Made by a program: the position numbers and the translations under genes. DNA of 64,000 bases from Planktothricoides sp. SR001 (GTDB taxonomy: Bacteria; Cyanobacteriota; Cyanobacteriia; Cyanobacteriales; Laspinemataceae), in contig NZ_LIUQ01000003.1 in NCBI RefSeq assembly GCF_001276715.1, positions 106,334-170,333 on the forward strand. The letters are read 5' to 3'. Below the pieces are notes generated by a model. It was given only the letters and a program-made list of their open reading frames with translations. It was not told where the DNA came from and did not search any database. Below are positions 55,100 to 62,961 of the stretch, one piece after another; the stretch's first letter is position 1; each line of letters begins with the position of its first letter.

Positions 55100-55396
55100 A
55101 TGTTACCAGTAGCAGTGCTTGGAGATGTGGCGGGCGGCAGTCCGATTGTGGGGCCAGGGGCGCCGACGGTGTTGGCAATGGGGCGTCCGATCGCCTGTTT
55201 GGGAGATGCGGTGGCTGGGGCACCGATGGCCACTGGGGTTTTGATGATGCCTTGTTCGGTGACGGTGTTGGCAATGGGGCGTCCCGTGGCCCATTCCCTG
55301 ACAATGGCGGTGGGGATGAGTGTTCCGGCTCCAGTGCCGGTGCCTTTGACTTTGCCGGTGGTGGGAACGGCAGCAACGGTTTTAGTGGCGCCGTGA
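55100..55396 (+). CDS. PAAR-domain spike-tip protein
   Basis: A 98-residue PAAR protein that would cap the VgrG-like spike. Gly/Pro-rich with repeated VLAMGRPIACLGD and VLAMGRPVAHS segments, the hallmark PAAR pattern, and GGSPIVGPG at the start. The ATG has GGAG nine bases upstream. It is placed between the spike and gp25 genes. Metal-binding residues include the Cys and His of these loops; the exact ligand set is not certain. Confidence 0.88.
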   Translation: MLPVAVLGDVAGGSPIVGPGAPTVLAMGRPIACLGDAVAGAPMATGVLMMPCSVTVLAMGRPVAHSLTMAVGMSVPAPVPVPLTLPVVGTAATVLVAP

Positions 55397-55477
55397 TTCG
55401 TCTATGTTCGACTTTTGGCGAATAGAATCGCGGCGATCGCTGCACTAGACTTGCTCAAGGATGTGCGGGGATAAGGT

Positions 55478-55891
55478 ATGCCGGAAATTTCTAAGAACCA
55501 GCATCGGGACTATTTGGGGAGGGGCTTGGTTTTTCCCTTGCAAGTCAATCTCCAAGGCGGTGTGCAACTAAATTCTGATGTGCCGAATGTTGAGGATTGC
55601 ATTCGATTAATTTTAGGCACCAGATTAGGGGAAAGAGTTTATCGCCCAAATTTTGGCTCGCGGCTTTCCGAGTTGGTGTTTGCACCGATGAATACGGAAA
55701 CTTTATTGCTCATGCGCTTGTATGTGCAAGAAGCTCTCGAACAATGGGAACCCCGGATTATTGTGGATGGGATTTATACAGAACCGGATCCGACCAAGGG
55801 TCGAGTAGATATTATCATCCAATATCACCCGAAGGATTCTTATGATTCCCAAAGTATGATTTATCCGTTTTATTTGCTACCACCTTCTTAA
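55478..55891 (+). CDS. gp25-like baseplate wedge protein
   Basis: A 137-residue GPW/gp25 family protein. The core has LGRGLVFPLQVN, CIRLILGTRLGERVYRPNFGSRL (with the conserved GER..RP.FG motif), LRLYVQEALEQWEPRI and VDIIIQY. It links sheath to baseplate in contractile tails. It lies 82 bp after PAAR and 24 bp before the baseplate J gene, with AAGG..GG upstream sites, consistent with one operon. Confidence 0.92.
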   Translation: MPEISKNQHRDYLGRGLVFPLQVNLQGGVQLNSDVPNVEDCIRLILGTRLGERVYRPNFGSRLSELVFAPMNTETLLLMRLYVQEALEQWEPRIIVDGIYTEPDPTKGRVDIIIQYHPKDSYDSQSMIYPFYLLPPS

Positions 55892-55915
55892 GCGCCAGAG
55901 AACTAAAGGGGGATT

Positions 55916-58129
55916 ATGAAGTTTGATTTCTTGCCCAATTTGCCCAAGTCAGATTTGGACGATCGCGCTTTTCAAGACTTAGTAGATGAGTGCTTGTTAA
56001 GGATTCCCCGCTATTGTCCAGAATGGACGAATTATAATCCATCGGATCCAGGAATTACCCTGATTGAATTGTTTGCCTGGATGACCGATCAGATGTTTCA
56101 GCGATTCAATCAGGTGCCTAGGCGAAACTATGTGGCTTTTTTGGAGTTGCTGGGGGTGCGGTTGAAACCGCCGACTCCGGCAAAAGCTTATTTAAGTTTT
56201 TACTTGAGCGCCAGCTTACCACAAACTTATACAATTCCCGCTGGAACGGAGGTGGCTACGGAGGAAACTTCAGAGCAGCCAGCAGTTGTCTTTACCACCG
56301 AACAACCCCTGCGAATTGGTAATCCTAGAATTCGACATTTTTTATCGGCGCCGACCCCTGAAGATCAACCCCAAAGTCTGCGCGATCGCTTTTTGGGTTC
56401 TTGGACAATGGAACGAGATGGGTCTTGGCATGGGCAAGAAGTGCCATGTTTCAACGACGATCCGCAACCGGGGAATTGCTTTTATTTAGTTTTTGATTCC
56501 AGCGCCCCTAGTAAAGGAAATACCCTGGCGATTACCTTTAAAGGTTCAGCGGCAACCACTACCGGGATTAATCCTGACAATCCGCCGCGCCGTTGGGAAG
56601 CTTGGAATGGTAATTTTTGGGAACCGATTCTGTTGCAAGAAATCGACGATCAAACCCAAGGATTTAGTTTTAGTGAGTTAGTTCGCCTGGGGGGTAATCC
56701 GCTTTCAGGGGCGGATGTGATTCTGCATTTGCCCCAGGAATGGCCGGAAACCGTATTTGTCACCTACCAAGGACGCTGGATTCGTTGTTTGTATAGCCAA
56801 CCAAACCTAAGTCAAACGGGGTATAGTAGCTCTCCGCGAATTGTGGGGATAAGTGCGCGATCGATTGGTGGTACGGTTGAAGCTTATCAAAGTGCTTTAA
56901 TTAGAAATGAAGTCCTCGGCGAAAGCGACGGAACCCCCGGACAAAGTTATCAGTTACAAGGCGCTCCTGTGTTGCCCCGTAAATCCGATGAGTATATTTT
57001 AGTGACACCACCGGGAGGGGTGCCACAAATTTGGCAAGAGGTGGCAGATTTTGCGGATTCTAGGCCAGAGGATTTACACTATACGATTGATTCCCTGACG
57101 GGTAGAGTTCAATTTGGCCCGTTGATTCGGGAATCGGCTCATAAGGTTGAACAAATCCAGTTTCGCAGGCGATCGCAGCAACTACCGGGAGAAAGCATTT
57201 ATCTGCCTGATAGTGCTAATGCTAATACCGTTGAGGTTTCCGCCACTTCTGGAGGAGAACGGCAATATGGGGCAGTACCGTCCCGAGGCTCGATGATTCA
57301 AATGGTGGCCTATCGCGTCGGGGGGGGAGACAAAGGTAATGTCCAACGGGAAACGATTACGGTTTTGAAAACGGCGGTGCCTTATGTGGCGAGGGTTGTC
57401 AACCATCAACCAGCTAGAGATGGCAGCAATGCAGAATCCCTGGAACAAGCAGTCGTCCGAACCCCCCGTTTGTTGCGGACTCGGAATCGGGCAGTAACGG
57501 TGGAAGACTTTGAAACCCTGGCATTGGAAGGAGGAGACGGTGCGATCGCCCGGGCTTTATGTATGTCCGCGATGAAAAAAGAAGAAGCAGGACAAGTCCG
57601 CTTGCTGTTAGTGCCTCAAGTCGATACCACGCGCATTGCCACCGAAGGTATCAGCCCAGATAAATTTAACCTATCGGCTAATTTAGAACAGAAAGTTCTG
57701 TCTTATCTTGATGAGCGACGGTTGCTGGGGGTACAAGTCACCTGTGGGCAACCGGAATATGTGGGAGTATCGGTGCAAACCGAAGTGGCTTTAGAACCGG
57801 AATATAATCACACTGCTGCCCAACAGCAAATTCTCTTGGAATTACAATCGGCTTTGTACCAATTTCTCAACCCGATTAATGGTGGCCCGGAAAGAAGAGG
57901 CTGGCCTTTTGGTCGTCCGGTTTATTCCTCCGATATTGTCACATTGTTACAAAAAATTGCTGGCGTGCGTTATTTGGGCGCGGTGCAGCTATTTGAATTA
58001 CGCCGTCAAGAAAATACTTGGGTGCGCTTTCTGCCCCGCGAACCCGTGATTAATCCTGGTCCTTTGGGTCTGATTGTTTCTTGGCGCAATCTGCAACTGA
58101 GATCAGGCCACGCGATTAGTTTACTTTAG
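55916..58129 (+). CDS. Baseplate J/gp6-like assembly protein
   Basis: A 737-residue putative baseplate assembly protein. N-terminus: RAFQDLVDECLLRIPRY, NPSDPGITLIELFAWMTDQM and RVPRRNYVAFLELLGV-like residues typical of this family. The middle is a beta-rich region with insertions (ATTTGINPDNPPRRW). The C-terminal J-like domain has RTPRLLRTRNRAVTVEDFETLA and GVRYLGAVQLFELRR. It forms the wedge ring with gp25. AAGGGGG precedes the ATG by six bases. Confidence 0.9.
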   Translation: MKFDFLPNLPKSDLDDRAFQDLVDECLLRIPRYCPEWTNYNPSDPGITLIELFAWMTDQMFQRFNQVPRRNYVAFLELLGVRLKPPTPAKAYLSFYLSASLPQTYTIPAGTEVATEETSEQPAVVFTTEQPLRIGNPRIRHFLSAPTPEDQPQSLRDRFLGSWTMERDGSWHGQEVPCFNDDPQPGNCFYLVFDSSAPSKGNTLAITFKGSAATTTGINPDNPPRRWEAWNGNFWEPILLQEIDDQTQGFSFSELVRLGGNPLSGADVILHLPQEWPETVFVTYQGRWIRCLYSQPNLSQTGYSSSPRIVGISARSIGGTVEAYQSALIRNEVLGESDGTPGQSYQLQGAPVLPRKSDEYILVTPPGGVPQIWQEVADFADSRPEDLHYTIDSLTGRVQFGPLIRESAHKVEQIQFRRRSQQLPGESIYLPDSANANTVEVSATSGGERQYGAVPSRGSMIQMVAYRVGGGDKGNVQRETITVLKTAVPYVARVVNHQPARDGSNAESLEQAVVRTPRLLRTRNRAVTVEDFETLALEGGDGAIARALCMSAMKKEEAGQVRLLLVPQVDTTRIATEGISPDKFNLSANLEQKVLSYLDERRLLGVQVTCGQPEYVGVSVQTEVALEPEYNHTAAQQQILLELQSALYQFLNPINGGPERRGWPFGRPVYSSDIVTLLQKIAGVRYLGAVQLFELRRQENTWVRFLPREPVINPGPLGLIVSWRNLQLRSGHAISLL

Positions 58130-58207
58130 TGAGTGGTTATTGGTTATTTGCTCCGAATAACCAATAACCAACAACAAACAACAAATAACCTTTTTACCAG
58201 TGATAAA

Positions 58208-59287
58208 ATGACTCAAGCCCGCGACCTTTTACCATTGCGACTAGAACTGGTGCCGATGCAATTGCCATCTGGTCCAATTGAGCCAGTGGGAAGAGCGGCC
58301 CAGAGAAGCGATCGCCCTTTTCAAAACACATTACTACCCAGTGCGCCGAACCATGCTAACAACTATGCTGACAGCTATGTATTGCTTTATCCCGGTGAAA
58401 GCAGCGAACTGTTAGTAAGACTCAAAAACCATAATGCCCAAACCGTGCAGATCAATGCCCAGTTAGAAGGCAATTTTCCGGCTCATTGGTGTCGATTCAG
58501 AATGGAAGGAAATCAGGTGCCTGCCAAAGGTCAGATCGAAGGCGTCCTCTACTTCCAAATCCCCGGCAACTTCTTCGAGTCTAATGATACGCTTGTCACC
58601 CATAAAAATCCCCTAACTCTAGATTTTTATGGCCAAATTCATATTGACTATAGCTTAGACAATGACTTAGAAACTTCTCCGCTAACTATCACCCAGTCAG
58701 CCAGATTTTCCCTCTTTGTTCGCCCTCGGAGCCTTTATCTGAATTTTCTGCCTGAACTTTACCGAGAGGTAGACTTCATTGGTCGATTATTAAAGATTTT
58801 CGAGCAAGGATTTGAACCAGCGGTTAATCAATTAGAATCCCTTTGGGCTTATTTAGATCCTTTGACCGCACCGGAAATGCTGTTGCCGTTCCTCTCCCAT
58901 TGGGTCGGATGGAAAATGGACGCTCGCTTGAGTTTAACTCGGCAGCGTTATTTAATTCGGCAGGCAATTAAACTATTTCATTGGCGCGGCACTCGCAGAG
59001 GCTTACGCCTTTATTTACATTTATATACGGACTTACCTTTAGATGAACATCTGCCCGAAGAGGAAAAACATATCAGTATTCAAGAAATTTTTACTCAAGG
59101 GTTTGTCCTAGGTTTTAGTCGTCTTGGTGATGATGCGATCGTTGGAGGCGGTCGTCCCTATCATTTTTTGGTGAGGCTGCGTCCTGAACCTGGTCAGCCG
59201 ATTGACGAAGGCTTAGTTCGGGAAATTATAGAACAAGAAAAACCCGCATTTTGTACTTACGAACTTTTTATCGATTCGGCTAATTAA
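58208..59287 (+). CDS. Phage tail protein I-like baseplate protein
   Basis: A 359-residue protein. I start it at the ATG at 58208 (MTQARDLLPLRLELVPMQ); an in-frame ATG at 58133 would only add residues encoded by the AATAACCAATAACCAACAAC heptamer repeat. The C-terminal 200 residues match the tail-protein I domain: YLNFLPELYREVDFIGRLLK, LDPLTAPEMLLPFLSHWVGW, RQAIKLFHWRGTRRGLRLYL. Afp12-type baseplate component. The N-terminal 170 residues are a beta domain (SSELLVRLKNHNAQTVQI) resembling an immunoglobulin-like fold. Confidence 0.85.
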   Translation: MTQARDLLPLRLELVPMQLPSGPIEPVGRAAQRSDRPFQNTLLPSAPNHANNYADSYVLLYPGESSELLVRLKNHNAQTVQINAQLEGNFPAHWCRFRMEGNQVPAKGQIEGVLYFQIPGNFFESNDTLVTHKNPLTLDFYGQIHIDYSLDNDLETSPLTITQSARFSLFVRPRSLYLNFLPELYREVDFIGRLLKIFEQGFEPAVNQLESLWAYLDPLTAPEMLLPFLSHWVGWKMDARLSLTRQRYLIRQAIKLFHWRGTRRGLRLYLHLYTDLPLDEHLPEEEKHISIQEIFTQGFVLGFSRLGDDAIVGGGRPYHFLVRLRPEPGQPIDEGLVREIIEQEKPAFCTYELFIDSAN

Positions 59288-59349
59288 TGTTATTATTTGT
59301 GATGAGTTGTTATTATTTATTAGTGATTCGGTATTCGTTATTTGCGGTA

Positions 59350-59460
59350 TTTGATTCAACCACCAACCACCAACCACCAACTAACAACCACCAACCACCA
59401 ACCACCAACCACCAACCACCAACCACCAACTAACAACCAACAACCACTAACCACTAACCA
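59350..59460. repeat. Heptamer tandem array ACCACCAACC
   Basis: More than a dozen ACCACCA/ACCAACC units lie in the spacer before the DUF4159-like gene. In frame they read TTNHQPP, which makes an upstream start at 59342 look open; I do not regard that as coding. Confidence 0.85.
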
Positions 59461-59467
59461 ATTAATT

Positions 59468-60814
59468 ATGAGTAAAGATTGGCCACCTCCGAATATCAAA
59501 CCATTGACGCGGATTCAAGTTAGTGATGGGATGCTAATTAATAGTGCGCGATGGCAAATGGCTCATGAATATCATCGGATCCGCCAAAATATTCACTATC
59601 AATCCCTGAATCAGCCCGGTATTGTTTCCGATTTGGGTGTCTATGCCATTGAACCGCCCCCAGAAGTGACTCAACAATATCGCGATCGCCGTTGGGTGAA
59701 AATTCAACCAGGCATTGCCATTGATTTATTTGGCAATGTAATTGTGGTGAATGAGCCAGTTTCTTTTAGGATTACTTCAGAAGCCAAACAGCAACCGACG
59801 ACCATTTATTTAGTGGTCAGTTATGTAGACCCCAATCAACTTCAAGGAACGGAAACCAATAACGATTTTGTCACCGAAACTTTTAGGATTGATGAACGGA
59901 ATAGTCCACCCACAGATTTGGACGTGGAGATTTGCCGGATTCAGTTGCAACCTGGGGAAGTGCAAATTTCTAATCCTACTGATGTGTTTTACCCTCAACT
60001 CAATGAGTTAGATTTACGCTACCGGCAAAAAGCGCGATCGCGATCGCAGGGGATTGTCCGAGTTGGGGTCGTCACCGACAACAACCCGAACTTAGAAAAA
60101 CAGCTTAGGGATTTTTCCTATCTGCTTCAGTCCCTAGACGCCTTATATCCCGCATTACAAGGGGCTGAAGAAATTGGTCAAGTCAGCTTACAATTAAATC
60201 CAGAAGAAGAAGAACAAAAACAGTTTAACTATGACCTAATTTATTTCAAATATAAAGAATCCCGTCCCCTCAAAGCTGAACAACTAGCCAGCCTGAAAAA
60301 TTATTTAAACTCAGGGAGCGTATTATTCATCGAAGCCGCTATCAAAGACACGAAAATCGAAGACCTGATCGCCGTCAAAAAACAATTACAAGAGGCTTTA
60401 GGTAATCTGGGATCTTTAGATGCCGCAGATTTACAAAAATTCAAACAAGATATCAATAAAGAACTGCAAGCCGTTGACAAAGAACTGGAAAAAGAAGTAA
60501 AACAACTATCAATTGCCTTTGAAGATTTTGCCAAGCAGTTGGGGACTCCTTTAACAGCGATCGATCAATTTCCCCAACCTCATCCCCTGCGAACCCAGCC
60601 CTTCTTATTTTCTCAGCTTCCAGAAATTGACCATAACCCGATTTCCATCATGGTCGGTGGTGGAATTGTGATTGTGATTGGTAATTTATTAGCCGCTTGT
60701 GGACTGGACGATCGCTATTCTGTCTCCAGAGAAACTCTCCGCACCGCTCAAGAAATGGGCATTAATATCTTGCATTATGCATGGCGTCGTCGCCAAATTA
60801 CCTACTTGGAATAA
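59468..60814 (+). CDS. DUF4159-like protein of the injection-system operon
   Basis: A 448-residue protein. The ATG at 59468 (MSKDWPPPNIKPLTRIQVSD) is preferred over an upstream frame made of repeats. N-terminal part (1-180): a tail-fibre-adaptor-like beta domain (QPGIAIDLFGNVIVVNEPVSF). From about 195: VRVGVVTDNNPNLEKQLRDF, then YDLIYFKYKESRPLKAEQLASL and YLNSGSVLFIEAA, a Rossmann-like pattern as in DUF4159. A helical hairpin (290-370) and VMVGGGIVIVIGNLL follow. Position at the end of the baseplate genes suggests a structural or anchoring role; the assignment is moderate. Confidence 0.65.
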   Translation: MSKDWPPPNIKPLTRIQVSDGMLINSARWQMAHEYHRIRQNIHYQSLNQPGIVSDLGVYAIEPPPEVTQQYRDRRWVKIQPGIAIDLFGNVIVVNEPVSFRITSEAKQQPTTIYLVVSYVDPNQLQGTETNNDFVTETFRIDERNSPPTDLDVEICRIQLQPGEVQISNPTDVFYPQLNELDLRYRQKARSRSQGIVRVGVVTDNNPNLEKQLRDFSYLLQSLDALYPALQGAEEIGQVSLQLNPEEEEQKQFNYDLIYFKYKESRPLKAEQLASLKNYLNSGSVLFIEAAIKDTKIEDLIAVKKQLQEALGNLGSLDAADLQKFKQDINKELQAVDKELEKEVKQLSIAFEDFAKQLGTPLTAIDQFPQPHPLRTQPFLFSQLPEIDHNPISIMVGGGIVIVIGNLLAACGLDDRYSVSRETLRTAQEMGINILHYAWRRRQITYLE

Positions 60815-60826
60815 TGGACAACGGGC

Positions 60827-60872
60827 AATTGATAATTATCAATTATCAATTATCAATTATCAATTAATCATT
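60827..60872. repeat. TATCAATTATCAAT tandem repeat
   Basis: Period-10 ATTATCAATT units (about four) in the short spacer between the DUF4159-like and sensor genes. GAGGGAACATCTTT at 60876 gives the ribosome site for the ATG at 60890. Confidence 0.8.
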
Positions 60873-60889
60873 AATGAGGGAACATCTTT

Positions 60890-62905
60890 ATGGCTTCGAT
60901 CCGCAAAGTATTACCAACAATTCTGGTGTTGCAGATTAGCCTATCAATGGGTGCGATCGGTTGGATCTCCTATACTTCCGCCAAAAAAACGGTTTACGAA
61001 CTCATTCGTCAATTGAGTTGGCAAGTCACCGAACATATCCATAATCAGGTAATGGCCTATTTGGATCCCTCACAAATGAGCCATCAACTGAGTCAAATTG
61101 TGGTTGATAATCAAAATTTAAACTTAAATAATTTTGATAATTTAGCGACTTATTTCTGGCGGATTGTTATCCAAGATTCTGTTTTTGAACCAAAAAATGA
61201 TTCAGCCCAGAATACTTTGATAAATATTGCCGAAAATCCCCAGTTATATAACGAAACTGGTAACCTCTTAGCATCCGTTCAATATATCATGTTTGGCAAC
61301 GAGAAAGGCGAGTTTATCGGCGTGGAAAATCAAGATAATGCACAACTTATCTTGAGGCTGAAAACACCGGGTAATTCTCATAGAATTACATATCAATTGA
61401 ACAACCAAGGACAAAAAGTTAGAGAAATAATCCGAGAAGACTACGATCCTCGGCTGCGCCCTTGGTATCAGGCAGCTAAACAGGCGAGAAAATTAACCTG
61501 GAGTCCAATTTATAGCTCTTCTTACGATCAAACCAGTTTAAGAATTAACCCGGTCTTACCTGTCTATGATAACAATGGTTCATTGTTGGGGGTGTTTGGC
61601 ATTGAAATGACCCTCCGACAAATCAGCGATTTTCTCAGTAATTTAGATATTGGTCAGAATGGCAAAGCATTTATTATTGAAAGTTCAGGAAAACTGGTGG
61701 CGACTTCAGCGAATGAAATTCTCTCCATATCGACACCAGAAGGGAACCAACGACTCAATGCGTCGGAGAGTAGCGACCCACTGATCCAGTCCACTATGAA
61801 AAAATTACTGGCAGATAATATGATGGAGGGAGCTACCAAGCAGACGCAATTTGAGTTAAAGATTGACGGGGATTACCAATTTATTCAAGTGAAACCTCTC
61901 GATCATCCGCATTTAGATTGGACTATTATTGTCGTGATTCCTGAAGCTGATTTTATGGGCAATGTCTATGCTAATTTGCGGATGATACTGTTCCTTTATA
62001 TCTTGGTTTTAGGGATTGCGATTTTGTTGGGAATTATCACGTCACAATGGATTTTAAAACCTGTAGGAATTTTAAACCAAGCTGCCGGAGAAATTGAATC
62101 CGATCGCGAAGCGTGCCGGATGGCATTAGGTTTTAATTCCGAAACGTTGGCCGGGGTGAGCCAACGGCAAGATGAGTTAGGAGAACTGGCGCGAGTGTTT
62201 GTCGATATGTCTGACAAGATTTATGCCAGACAACAGCATTTAAAAAAGCAGATGGAGCAACTTAGCCAAGAAAAAAATTTAAAGAAAAAAGCCAATATTT
62301 TAATCAAACTATGTCAAGTTTATTATTTAAAAAAATTACTCAAAGAATCGAATAATATTAGACGGAAAAAAAACGATACATATCAGCAGTTAAACCTGCC
62401 AGACTTGCTTAAGTCAGTGAAGTTTTTTAACAATTTTTCTGCCCACGATATTCAAGAATTAATTAATATTGGTTATAAGACTACTCTAGGTGAAGGAGAA
62501 TATATTTGTCGCGAAGATGAACCCGGTGATGCTTTTTATATTATTTTAGAGGGTTCGGTGGAAATTTATGTAGAAAAAATTAATAAGTTTTTAACCAATT
62601 TGTCTGCGGGGGCGTTTTTTGGAGAACTTTCTTTGCTGCTGGGAATTCCCCGGACAGCTACAGTTAGGACGACGGAAGAAACGATCTTGTTTGTGGTCGA
62701 TCGCCTGGGGTTGCAAAAACTATTGCAAACTTACCAAGAACTCGCTGACCAGATTGCTGCCGAACTCCATAATCATAAGGCTGAATTAGATGAACGAAAA
62801 GAAATGCTGAAAAAATGGGGATTGCTTGATGAAAACGATCGCAGTTTTAGTGAAAATCCTTTAAGTTGGATTCGCCAAGTTATGACCGTTCGCTTTGGGG
62901 TTTAA
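60890..62905 (+). CDS. dCache-HAMP membrane sensor with cyclic-nucleotide-binding domain
   Basis: A 671-residue protein: TM1 at about 8-30, an extracytoplasmic double-Cache domain (about 35-350; YDPRLRPWYQAA and WSPIYSSSYDQ are dCache hallmarks), TM2 at about 363-385, HAMP (about 385-445; QWILKPVGILNQAAGEI, DELGELARVF), a helical linker, and a C-terminal cNMP-binding domain (about 506-635) with phosphate-binding cassette GELSLLLGIPRTATV. There is no kinase, cyclase or methyl-accepting output. It could couple an external ligand to cAMP/cGMP level. It immediately follows the injection-system genes on the same strand, so it may regulate them; this is inference. Confidence 0.88.
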   Translation: MASIRKVLPTILVLQISLSMGAIGWISYTSAKKTVYELIRQLSWQVTEHIHNQVMAYLDPSQMSHQLSQIVVDNQNLNLNNFDNLATYFWRIVIQDSVFEPKNDSAQNTLINIAENPQLYNETGNLLASVQYIMFGNEKGEFIGVENQDNAQLILRLKTPGNSHRITYQLNNQGQKVREIIREDYDPRLRPWYQAAKQARKLTWSPIYSSSYDQTSLRINPVLPVYDNNGSLLGVFGIEMTLRQISDFLSNLDIGQNGKAFIIESSGKLVATSANEILSISTPEGNQRLNASESSDPLIQSTMKKLLADNMMEGATKQTQFELKIDGDYQFIQVKPLDHPHLDWTIIVVIPEADFMGNVYANLRMILFLYILVLGIAILLGIITSQWILKPVGILNQAAGEIESDREACRMALGFNSETLAGVSQRQDELGELARVFVDMSDKIYARQQHLKKQMEQLSQEKNLKKKANILIKLCQVYYLKKLLKESNNIRRKKNDTYQQLNLPDLLKSVKFFNNFSAHDIQELINIGYKTTLGEGEYICREDEPGDAFYIILEGSVEIYVEKINKFLTNLSAGAFFGELSLLLGIPRTATVRTTEETILFVVDRLGLQKLLQTYQELADQIAAELHNHKAELDERKEMLKKWGLLDENDRSFSENPLSWIRQVMTVRFGV

Positions 62906-62961
62906 TTACGAGTAAAATACGAATAACCAATAACCAATAACCACTAACAAAAATTAAAATT

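Noticed and set aside
58133-58207. N-terminal extension of tail protein I
   Set aside because: It translates an AATAACCAATAACC repeat; the ATG at 58208 is more plausible.
59342-59467. N-terminal extension of the DUF4159-like protein (TTNHQPP repeats)
   Set aside because: It is encoded by a spacer heptamer array and the ATG at 59468 opens the conserved-looking part.
52775-60814. Type VI secretion system
   Set aside because: No TssB/C, TssJLM, TssK or ClpV genes are seen. The spike-PAAR-gp25-J-I order suits an extracellular or thylakoid-anchored contractile system or a phage-tail-like particle.
52775-60814. Prophage
   Set aside because: No integrase, terminase, portal, capsid, holin or lysin genes are present.
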